Assembly: GCF_934630535.1 (NCBI RefSeq)
Contig: NZ_CAKTVU010000032.1
Coordinates: 1-11,747 of the forward strand
Length of the DNA stretch: 11,747 nt
Direction: 5' to 3'
From: an uncultured Senegalimassilia sp.
GTDB taxonomy: Bacteria > Actinomycetota > Coriobacteriia > Coriobacteriales > Eggerthellaceae
A program made the position numbers and the translations under genes. This document shows positions 5,919 through 11,747 of this stretch, one piece after another (the first letter of the stretch is position 1; each line of letters starts with the position of its first letter). The notes below the pieces were generated by a model. That model was given only the letters and a program-made list of their open reading frames with translations, searched no databases and had not been told where the DNA came from.

Positions 5919-6737
5919 ATGGAATCTATCGAAGGGATACTACTGCGTCACTCGGCGCGCGGTATGACGAAGCTGGCCCTGGAATTGCCCGCCGACTTCT
6001 GCGCCCGAGCGGCACGGCAGATCCTGTCGTGGCCGCTGGGCAAAGTGGCCCTGTTGACGGGCTTCGACGTGGGCGGCGCACCTGAAACCGACGGCCCTAC
6101 GGGAACATATGTGATGGCGAAAGCCCTGATGAAGCTAGGGTTCACTCCGGTCGTGGTGTCGGAAGCGCCCGTGTGCGCGTACTTCAACGAGCTGCATATC
6201 CAAACGCGCACGGTCCAGACCGACGACAGCGACGACGCCATGGGCAGGCTGCTCGACTCGCTGGCGCCCGTGGGCATCGTGTCCATCGAGCGCTGCGGGC
6301 GCAACCTCCACGGCCGCTACTGCAATATGCGCGGAGTGGACATATCGAAGCGGACCTCCCCCACCGACGAGCTGGTGGTGCAGGCCGCGCGCCGCAACAT
6401 CCCCACCATCGGCGTCGGCGACGGCGGCAACGAGATCGGCATGGGCAACGTGGCGCACGCCATCGCCCGCAAGCTGACGCTGGAGCCGTGCGTGGTGACC
6501 GTGGACAACCTGGTGGTGGCGACGGTATCGAACTGGGGCGGCTACGGCATAGCGGCCGCCATGGGCAGGTACGCCCAGGAGAAGCTGCTGCCCGAATTCG
6601 ACCAGATCAACGACTTCTACCGCTTCATCGTCGAACGCGGAAGCGTGGACGGCACCACGGGACGCCGCGAGGCCACCGTGGACGGCTTCTCCCTGGAAAC
6701 CGAGCGCGGCGTGGTGGAAGCGCTGCTTCGAGCATAG
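5919..6737 (+). CDS. DUF4392 protein, D-glutamate cyclase-like
   Basis: A 272-residue protein covering essentially the DUF4392 domain (PF14336), the C-terminal domain of vertebrate D-glutamate cyclase (DGLUCY), which turns D-glutamate into 5-oxo-D-proline. Conserved blocks: TGFDVGGAPETDGPTGT (47-63), ERCGRNLHGRYCNMRGVDIS (124-143) and GVGDGGNEIGMG (165-176); the Gly/Asp/Glu-rich loops are likely active-site or metal-binding elements. The N-terminal DUF1445-type domain of the eukaryotic protein is absent, as is common in bacteria. It begins 18 bases after the D-amino-acid aminotransferase, whose product may be D-glutamate, which supports the assignment by context. The start ATG 5919 has only a GGTGG (5908-5912) in front; an out-of-frame ATG lies at 5914. 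Cyclase activity is inferred, not certain. Confidence 0.8.
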   Translation: MESIEGILLRHSARGMTKLALELPADFCARAARQILSWPLGKVALLTGFDVGGAPETDGPTGTYVMAKALMKLGFTPVVVSEAPVCAYFNELHIQTRTVQTDDSDDAMGRLLDSLAPVGIVSIERCGRNLHGRYCNMRGVDISKRTSPTDELVVQAARRNIPTIGVGDGGNEIGMGNVAHAIARKLTLEPCVVTVDNLVVATVSNWGGYGIAAAMGRYAQEKLLPEFDQINDFYRFIVERGSVDGTTGRREATVDGFSLETERGVVEALLRA

Positions 6738-6750
6738 GCGCAGGACGGGC

Positions 6751-6806
6751 GAACAGGGGACGGAGGTGCGTTCGCACTCGCGCGAACGCACCTCCGTCCC
6801 CTGTTC
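6751..6806. repeat. Perfect 25-bp palindrome (REP/RAYT-type)
   Basis: Arm 6751-6775 and arm 6782-6806 are exact reverse complements over 25 bp, with loop ACTCGC. The arm holds GGGGACGGAGGTGCGTTCGC, which resembles the GGGGACGGAGGT-type palindromes scattered in many bacterial genomes and linked to REP-associated (Y1) transposases; that link is from memory. No transposase is in the window. It begins 13 bases past the DUF4392 stop codon and can act as a 3' hairpin, but no T-run follows, so it is not a typical intrinsic terminator. Confidence 0.92.
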
Positions 6807-6809
6807 ATG

Positions 6810-6839
6810 CTGACCGATGTGGTCGATAAGCCCTATAAT
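6810..6839 (+). promoter_or_regulatory. Promoter of the diguanylate cyclase gene
   Basis: TATAAT (6834-6839) is a perfect -10 box. CTGACC (6810-6815) matches the -35 consensus at four of six positions, with an 18-bp spacer. Transcription would start near 6846, giving a leader of about 40 bases. It begins four bases past the 25-bp palindrome. Confidence 0.75.
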
Positions 6840-6887
6840 TACCTGCTGTGAAAACGCCGTCTGAGGCGGCAGGAGGGGGCAAAAGCC

Positions 6888-8228
6888 ATGAGAAGGGTCC
6901 ATGTCCAGACCGTCAGCTTCGCGAACATCGCCATAACGATCGCGCTAGCCATCACGTGCGCCATCCTGTTTTGGCAAGGACGCGCGCAATTCGATGTGCT
7001 GCAGCAAGCAACCGAAGCGTATATCTCCTGCGAAAACGACGCACAGCAGATGCAGGACAGGTCTGATTACCTGACCGAACAGGTTCGCCTGGTCACCATG
7101 ACCGCCAAACCGGAGTACATCGACAACTACTTCTCCATGGCCAACAGCAACGAGCAGTTCGACGAGGCGTTTGCGAATCTCAAAAGCCGGTTCGAGGGGA
7201 CCGATGCATACGAATCGCTGCGCACCGCGATGAACGAGTCGAACGAGCTGATGAGCACCGAGTTCTACGCCATGCGCCTGATTTGCGAGGCGAACGATAT
7301 CGACCCCTCCCCGTGGCCCGAAATCGCATCGTGCCAGATCAGCGACGAAGATTCGCGCACATCGCACGACAGCATGATCTACGAGGCGCAGAATCTCGTC
7401 TCGGATTCCAAGTACCAGGAAGCGAAGGATTCCATCAACCACAACACCAGCGATTGCATCGCCAAGGTGACCGAAGCCACGCTCGGCAGCCAAAGCCGCG
7501 CCACATCCGTGTTCGATGGCATCTACGGCACGATCGGGACATGCGTGGCAATCTACACCGCCCTGGCGTTGGTCATTTGCGAGCTTGCCCGCCGTACCGT
7601 CGTGAAACCCCTGCTGAGCTTCTGCGACAGCATCAAGGCCAACCGGCTGTTCCCCGTGCAGGGCGCCGGCGAGCTGCAGGTGCTGGCGGAAACCTACAAC
7701 CGCGTGTTCACGGAGAACGAGGCCACGCACATAATCGTCAAACACCAGGCCGAGCACGACCCGCTGACCGACCTGCTCAATCGCGGGTCGTTCGACAAAG
7801 CCCTGAAGTTCCATGATGACGGCAAGCATGACTTCGCGCTCATCTTGGCCGATGTCGACCAGTTCAAATCCGTCAACGATACCTTCGGCCACGCCGTGGG
7901 AGATCAGGTGCTCAAGCGCGTGTCCAGCCTGCTGCAAGTGGCGTTCCGCAGCACCGATTTCGTGTGCCGCATCGGCGGCGACGAGTTCGCCGTGATCATG
8001 ACGGAGGTCACCAGCGACCTGCAGTACACCATCCAAGAGAAGATCGACTTCGTGAATAAGGAGCTGTCGAAGCCCATAGACGGCATGCCGCAGGTATCGC
8101 TGAGCGCAGGCGCGGCGTTCGCCGATCGTCACAGCCCCGGCGACAACATTTACAAGGACGCCGACGATGCGATGTACCACACGAAGGAAAGCGGGCGCAG
8201 CGGCTGCTCCTTCTATGGCGAGTTTTAG
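6888..8228 (+). CDS. Membrane diguanylate cyclase with extracytoplasmic sensor
   Basis: A 446-residue protein that should make cyclic di-GMP from two GTP. TM1 lies at about 9-29 and TM2 at about 211-233, bracketing an exported domain of roughly 180 mostly helical residues with four cysteines (48, 133, 149, 190); I recognise no known sensor family there. A short HAMP-like or coiled linker (about 234-290) leads to the GGDEF domain: DPLTDLLNRGSF (291-302), DVDQFKSVNDTFGHAVGD (322-339) and RIGGDEFAVI (361-370). The GGDEF motif (363-367) is intact, so the enzyme should be active. The inhibitory I-site RSTD (354-357) stands five residues before it, predicting product feedback. There is no EAL domain. 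ATG 6888 has an excellent GGAGG (6872-6876). It has its own promoter, and a sortase-anchored adhesin lies next on the same strand. Confidence 0.93.
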   Translation: MRRVHVQTVSFANIAITIALAITCAILFWQGRAQFDVLQQATEAYISCENDAQQMQDRSDYLTEQVRLVTMTAKPEYIDNYFSMANSNEQFDEAFANLKSRFEGTDAYESLRTAMNESNELMSTEFYAMRLICEANDIDPSPWPEIASCQISDEDSRTSHDSMIYEAQNLVSDSKYQEAKDSINHNTSDCIAKVTEATLGSQSRATSVFDGIYGTIGTCVAIYTALALVICELARRTVVKPLLSFCDSIKANRLFPVQGAGELQVLAETYNRVFTENEATHIIVKHQAEHDPLTDLLNRGSFDKALKFHDDGKHDFALILADVDQFKSVNDTFGHAVGDQVLKRVSSLLQVAFRSTDFVCRIGGDEFAVIMTEVTSDLQYTIQEKIDFVNKELSKPIDGMPQVSLSAGAAFADRHSPGDNIYKDADDAMYHTKESGRSGCSFYGEF

Positions 8229-8295
8229 CGCCTGAACTGGGATAATGGGCAGATTACAGGCAACCTTGCCCATATCGTGCGACTGAACGCGCAGC

Positions 8296-8330
8296 GACGG
8301 GCCCTGCCGATGACATCGGCAGGGCCCGTC
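8296..8330 (+). terminator. Strong hairpin after the diguanylate cyclase, no U-run
   Basis: GACGGGCCCTGCCGATG (8296-8312) pairs exactly over 17 bp with 8314-8330; sterically the loop must open to about GAC or wider. It is 67 bases past the stop codon and is a likely 3' boundary of the mRNA. The bases after it (TGCTCGTATACC) lack a T-run, so termination efficiency is uncertain. Confidence 0.5.
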
Positions 8331-8444
8331 TGCTCGTATACCTTGTTTCGCAAAACGCCCTGCATATGAATGCACGGGGGCTGACGGAAGCAAACGATCG
8401 CCCATCCCGTCGTGCCGCATCGGGCGGATTCGCGATACGAATCT

Positions 8445-8516
8445 GCAAGGTTTCGGCGACCATGCTGCGGGTTCGATCAGGAGCCGAGGCCGACTGCGGC
8501 GCAAGGTTTCAACGAC
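8445..8516. repeat. Imperfect direct repeat in adhesin leader
   Basis: GCAAGGTTTCGGCGAC (8445-8460) and GCAAGGTTTCAACGAC (8501-8516) differ at two of 16 positions and start 56 bases apart. They could be paired binding sites or a local duplication. Confidence 0.45.
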
Positions 8517-8564
8517 AACGCGCGGCGCTCCCGACAAGGGTTCTGCAAGTTCGCGTCGGTATGC

Positions 8565-8596
8565 TGGTTCGTTAAACACCTAGCGAACCAAGGAGG
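8565..8596 (+). promoter_or_regulatory. Ribosome-binding site fixing the adhesin start, next to a stem
   Basis: AAGGAGG (8590-8596) is a near-perfect Shine-Dalgarno sequence four bases before ATG 8601. TGGTTCG (8565-8571) can pair with CGAACCA (8584-8590), so the stem touches the first base of the site and might modulate access. No comparable site precedes the in-frame ATG 8781 or the GTG at 8412, which decides for 8601. Confidence 0.65.
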
Positions 8597-8600
8597 CGCC

Positions 8601-11225
8601 ATGGGAACGGGCTTTGCAGCTTGCGTATCGAGAACACTTCATGAAGACGATTGCGGCAGGGCGCTGTCGCGAACACGAATCCGAATACTGCCGAAAAGCC
8701 AGGGAGCGAGCCATCCGAAATGCCCTGATGGGCAATCGATTCCCCATCCGCATGCGCGACAACATCGCCGCATCGTATCGATGCTCCGATTCGCCCTGAT
8801 CGCCGTCTTGCTCGCATGCGGAATCGCCGCCGGATCGCCGCCGATTCCCGCCTTCGCCGAAAGCGAGGTCGGGCATTTGCTGGTAGGTGCCCGGATCGAC
8901 TACGCCGGCTACAACACCACATGGATGAGCGTCGACGGAAACGCCGCATATTGCGCCACGCCCATGCTTGCCACCCCTCGGTCGGGACCGTACGCGAAAG
9001 CCCCCATCAACGCCCCGAGCGGCAGAAGCGCCGAAGCCGCCGCGGACCTGTGGTTCGGGTACGGCAGCCCCGGGTTCGACAAGGCGCTATGGCCTTCCAC
9101 CTGGTACGATGGCGGGGAAATGACCGAGGCTCGCTACGCCGCGCTCACGCATATCCTGCTTTCGGACACGTACTCGTCCAGCAGCGCCTCGGCGTTGTAC
9201 GGATGCAGCGAGTCCTTCCGGTCTTGGGCGCAACACCAGGTCATCGGGTTCGACTCTCACGGCGCGCTCATAAACGCCGCGGCGACCGGCCGCCGCATAG
9301 CCGAAAGGACGGCCGAAGTCCCCGCAGCGTTCTCGGCCTTCCAAATCTCCACCGGCAACGCCACCCAGTGCGTGGTGTCGTTCGATTACACGGCCCAGGG
9401 GTCGCTTGAGCTGACGAAGGTCTCATCCCAACCGCGCATAACCGAGGGAAACCCCTTGTATTCCCTGGAGGGAGCGAAGTTCGGCATCTTCCGCGATGAG
9501 GCTTGCAGCGACCTGGAGCTCACCATTGCGTGCGATGCGCAGGGGCGGGCAAAGGCCGACGCGATGCCTACGGGCACCTACTGGGTTCGCGAGCTGCAAG
9601 CCCCCTTGCATATGGCGGCAAGCACCAACGTCTACCCCGTGGAGGTCAAGGACCGCCAAACGGCCCAGGTGAATGACGGGAAAGTCGAGAACACGCCTCA
9701 AACGGCAAGGCTCGACACGTTGTTGCGAAAGCTGGACGCGGACAGCCGATCCGCCGCACCGCAGGGAGACGCAAGCCTGGCAGGAGCGGTGTTCACCGTG
9801 CGGTATTTCGCGCAATTGGAATCGCCCCCAAGCGAAGACGATGGCAACGTTGCAACAAATCCCCTGTTCACCTGGGAATTTCGCACTGATGAGCTTGGCG
9901 AGGTGCACCTATCCGATGCAACGAGCATGGAGCGCTACCACATAGGCGGCGACGAGCTTCCCTGCGATTCCATGGGGTTTTGCGCGCTTCCCATAGGCGT
10001 CTATACCATCGAGGAAACGAAAGCACCGCAAGGTTATGAGAAGCATCTAGGGACCGCCGTCATCACGGTAACGGCCGCGGGAGAGGGCGAACACGACTGC
10101 ACCGTCTCCTTCACTTCGGGAGAAAGCGCCGATCAGAGCGTTGTCGTGCACGAGAGTGTTCTCCGCGGCGGCATAGCCGTGTCGAAAACGGATGCCGAGC
10201 TGCATGACGCTGCGGCAATGGGCGGCAATAAAGAGCTTGCATGGGCGCCCACCCTTGATGGCGTGCTTTTCGAAATCGTCAATGCTTCGCCCAATAGCGT
10301 GAACGTTAACGGGGAATGGAACGCTCCCGGGCAAGTTGTCGCCGTGATCGAGACGCAGTGGGATGAAGAGCGCAGGGAGCACCGAGCGCAAACCGGCGCC
10401 GACGCCTTGCCGTTCGGCACCTATTCCATTCGCGAGATTGCGGCGTCCAGCGGCTACCTCTTATCGGATGGAAGCCCTAGGACCGTAGAAGTGCACGCAG
10501 CAGGAGAGCTCGCCGAAGCAGATGCGAACGGGAACCCGCTTTCGTTCTCCAACCAGGTGATTCGAAACGATTTGGAGCTATTCAAGGTCAGGGAAGGCGA
10601 TAACGAGCCTTTGCAGGTGGCGTTTTCCCTCACCAACCTTGCCACCGGCGAGAAACACGTGTTGGCGTGCGACGAGAACGGGTGGGCATCCACCGAGAGT
10701 CGCCATGCCAGGCACACGGGAAGCACCAACGGCAACGATCGCCTGCTGGGGACGGAACGCGTAACCGCAAGCGACATGGACCCGACGGCGGGCATATGGT
10801 TCGGTCGCGGCAGCGACGGCAATGCCGCTGCACCGAACGACGACCTTGCGGCGCTGCCCTACGGGCGATACCTGCTAGAAGAGCTGCCATGCGATACGAA
10901 TGAAGGATACGACCTGGTCAGCGAGACAATCGAAATCAACCATGGCCCCTCCGAGCCATCGGTCATTTCGAGAACGGTGACAAATCGCCTCATTGAGAAG
11001 GAGGGCGATGACGGACTGGAAAAGGATGCCGAAGAGCCAAAAGAGGGCAAAACGCCCAAAGAAGCTGCAGGCAAATTGGCGGAAACCGGAGATTGGGCAG
11101 CGCTGCCGACAACGCAGCTTCTTGGCGCCGCCGCGTTAGCCGCGCTTGCCCTGGTTGCCGCACGCATAAAGGGCGGCAACCAGGCCCAAGGCGGACGCTA
11201 CCAGCGAAGGAGGCGCCGCAAATAG
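8601..11225 (+). CDS. Sortase-anchored multi-SpaA adhesin / pilin-like surface protein
   Basis: An 874-residue predicted cell-wall protein. After an unusual 60-residue Arg/His-rich leader comes a hydrophobic signal (MLRFALIAVLLACGIAAG, 61-78) ending near AFAES. Residues about 90-260 resemble the thioester-type domain of Gram-positive adhesins: YCATP with Cys118, LWFGYGSPGF, and ALTHILLS (His184). Four SpaA/CnaB-like domains follow: about 268-366 (ends VENTP), 370-518 (ends VVHES), 521-651 (ends FSNQV) and 655-796 (ends TVTNRL). Each has the GAxF- or VxFxI-type strand and a (G)xYxxxE segment such as IGVYTIEETKAPQGY. These folds usually form Lys-Asn isopeptide bonds that stiffen pili and adhesins. 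A Glu/Lys-rich stalk (about 799-825) precedes LAETG (826-830), a hydrophobic segment and an RRRRRK tail: a sorting signal of the LAxTG kind. No sortase gene is in the window. The ligand is unknown. Confidence 0.9.
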   Translation: MGTGFAACVSRTLHEDDCGRALSRTRIRILPKSQGASHPKCPDGQSIPHPHARQHRRIVSMLRFALIAVLLACGIAAGSPPIPAFAESEVGHLLVGARIDYAGYNTTWMSVDGNAAYCATPMLATPRSGPYAKAPINAPSGRSAEAAADLWFGYGSPGFDKALWPSTWYDGGEMTEARYAALTHILLSDTYSSSSASALYGCSESFRSWAQHQVIGFDSHGALINAAATGRRIAERTAEVPAAFSAFQISTGNATQCVVSFDYTAQGSLELTKVSSQPRITEGNPLYSLEGAKFGIFRDEACSDLELTIACDAQGRAKADAMPTGTYWVRELQAPLHMAASTNVYPVEVKDRQTAQVNDGKVENTPQTARLDTLLRKLDADSRSAAPQGDASLAGAVFTVRYFAQLESPPSEDDGNVATNPLFTWEFRTDELGEVHLSDATSMERYHIGGDELPCDSMGFCALPIGVYTIEETKAPQGYEKHLGTAVITVTAAGEGEHDCTVSFTSGESADQSVVVHESVLRGGIAVSKTDAELHDAAAMGGNKELAWAPTLDGVLFEIVNASPNSVNVNGEWNAPGQVVAVIETQWDEERREHRAQTGADALPFGTYSIREIAASSGYLLSDGSPRTVEVHAAGELAEADANGNPLSFSNQVIRNDLELFKVREGDNEPLQVAFSLTNLATGEKHVLACDENGWASTESRHARHTGSTNGNDRLLGTERVTASDMDPTAGIWFGRGSDGNAAAPNDDLAALPYGRYLLEELPCDTNEGYDLVSETIEINHGPSEPSVISRTVTNRLIEKEGDDGLEKDAEEPKEGKTPKEAAGKLAETGDWAALPTTQLLGAAALAALALVAARIKGGNQAQGGRYQRRRRRK

Positions 11226-11747
11226 CTAGATCAGGCTGACGAGCAGTTCGTGGATACGCAGGTCATCATCCAATTCCGGATGAAACGACACACCCAGCTG
11301 ATTCTCATAGCGAACGGCGACGATGCGGTCATCCACAGTGGCAAGCACCTTGACATCATCAGATACCGCTTTAATGAACGGAGCGCGGATGAACGTCATC
11401 GGGATGTCGGCGGTTTCGCCATCCGGCACGCCAGGCAAGCCGGCGCAGGGAGCAACGGTGCGGAAGCTTCCCAGTTGGCGGCCGTACGCGTTGCGGCGAA
11501 CCGTCACCGGCAGCGTTCCGATGGCGCCCGCCGCGGTTGCGCCTGCGGCAACGGGGCCGTTCGGATCGCCGGCGGCGGGAACGCCTTCTTCGACGTTTTG
11601 CGCCAGCAAGATCAGGCCCGCGCACGTGCCCAGAACCGGCATGCCGGCAGCCACGCGGGACTTCAACGTGTCGAGCATGCCCAGCTCGCGCAGCATCTTC
11701 GCCTGCGCCGTGCTCTCGCCTCCGGGCAGCACCAGGGCATCGTAGGG
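11226..11747 (-). CDS. pdxT: PdxT, glutaminase subunit of PLP synthase (N-terminus cut by window edge)
   Basis: The visible 173 residues are the C-terminal part of PdxT, a class-I-like glutamine amidotransferase that passes ammonia from glutamine to PdxS for pyridoxal 5'-phosphate synthesis in the cytoplasm. Landmarks: YDALVLPGGEST at the cut end, GTCAGLILL with the nucleophile Cys (codon 11622-11624) and SFHPEL with the catalytic His (11280-11282) and Glu. About 40 N-terminal residues lie beyond the right edge. The segment after LLAQNVEEG holds an Ala/Gly/Pro-rich stretch (DPNGPVAAGATAAGA) that looks longer than usual for PdxT and may be a local insertion. pdxS is expected nearby, probably upstream beyond the window. 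Its TAG directly abuts the adhesin's TAG on the other strand, with no terminator between them. Confidence 0.93.
   Translation of the reverse strand, partial: PYDALVLPGGESTAQAKMLRELGMLDTLKSRVAAGMPVLGTCAGLILLAQNVEEGVPAAGDPNGPVAAGATAAGAIGTLPVTVRRNAYGRQLGSFRTVAPCAGLPGVPDGETADIPMTFIRAPFIKAVSDDVKVLATVDDRIVAVRYENQLGVSFHPELDDDLRIHELLVSLI

Larger units (their letters stand above)
8229..8600 (+). other. Intergenic leader before the adhesin (372 bp)
   Basis: No supported gene. It contains a strong hairpin (8296-8330), a 6-bp hairpin GATTCG/CGAATC (8427-8432 with 8438-8443), a 16-bp imperfect direct repeat (8445-8460 and 8501-8516), and a 7-bp stem whose right arm reaches the ribosome-binding site (8565-8571 with 8584-8590). 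I see no consensus promoter. Since the upstream gene makes c-di-GMP I looked for the c-di-GMP-I (GEMM) core and did not find it. Confidence 0.6.

Noticed and set aside
6945..8579. 544-residue minus-strand frame opposite the diguanylate cyclase
   Set aside because: Low-complexity antisense shadow; the plus frame carries GGDEF and membrane segments with a promoter and ribosome-binding site.
8412..8600. GTG 8412 as start of the adhesin
   Set aside because: No ribosome-binding site; the sequence to 8600 holds hairpins and a direct repeat, and ATG 8601 has AAGGAGG.
8281..8600. c-di-GMP-I (GEMM) riboswitch before the adhesin
   Set aside because: Fragments such as CGCAAAACGCC look slightly like the core, but the ordered GEMM consensus blocks are missing.

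Overview
The window looks like chromosome of a high-GC actinobacterium, most likely a Coriobacteriia/Eggerthellaceae gut organism. This is inferred from strong G/C third-position bias in the central genes, small lipoproteins without recognisable families, a multi-SpaA sortase substrate ending in an LAETG-type signal, and a PdxT gene. No 16S or other taxonomic marker is present.

Layout. (1) Bases 1-1410 are accessory in character: a 10-bp tandem repeat running off the left edge, a hairpin grown from the same sequence, an Abi_2 (AbiD/AbiF-type, HEPN-like) abortive-infection gene, its terminator, and a perfect 20-bp inverted repeat. (2) Bases 1508-3028, minus strand: two consecutive lipoprotein genes, the second carrying a C-terminal FxLYD-like domain, ending in a hairpin. 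(3) Bases 3029-6737, plus strand: a 372-bp leader with a structured region just before the start codon, then an AGCS-family sodium/alanine symporter, a terminator, a class-IV aminotransferase with the D-amino-acid aminotransferase substrate residues, and a DUF4392 (D-glutamate cyclase-type) protein. Together these suggest uptake and interconversion of D-alanine and D-glutamate. (4) Bases 6751-6806: a perfect 25-bp palindrome of REP type, followed by a clear promoter and a membrane diguanylate cyclase with intact GGDEF and I-site. (5) Bases 8229-8600: a non-coding leader with hairpins and a direct repeat, then a large cell-wall adhesin/pilin-like protein (thioester-like domain, four SpaA/CnaB-like domains, LAETG sorting signal). 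(6) The right edge holds the C-terminal part of pdxT on the minus strand, whose stop codon abuts the adhesin's stop codon.

How the parts may work together (inference). The symporter imports alanine/glycine, possibly the D form. The aminotransferase moves the amino group between D-Ala and 2-oxoglutarate to give D-Glu. The DUF4392 protein could then drain D-Glu as 5-oxo-D-proline. The aminotransferase needs PLP, which PdxT helps make, though pdxT is not in the same transcript. The diguanylate cyclase next to a sortase-anchored adhesin fits the known link between c-di-GMP and surface attachment, but I recognise no c-di-GMP riboswitch in the adhesin leader.

I found no clearly new defence or mobile system. 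The best leads are the D-amino-acid gene set, the structured leader of the symporter gene, the long perfect inverted repeats, and the adhesin's altered thioester and isopeptide positions.
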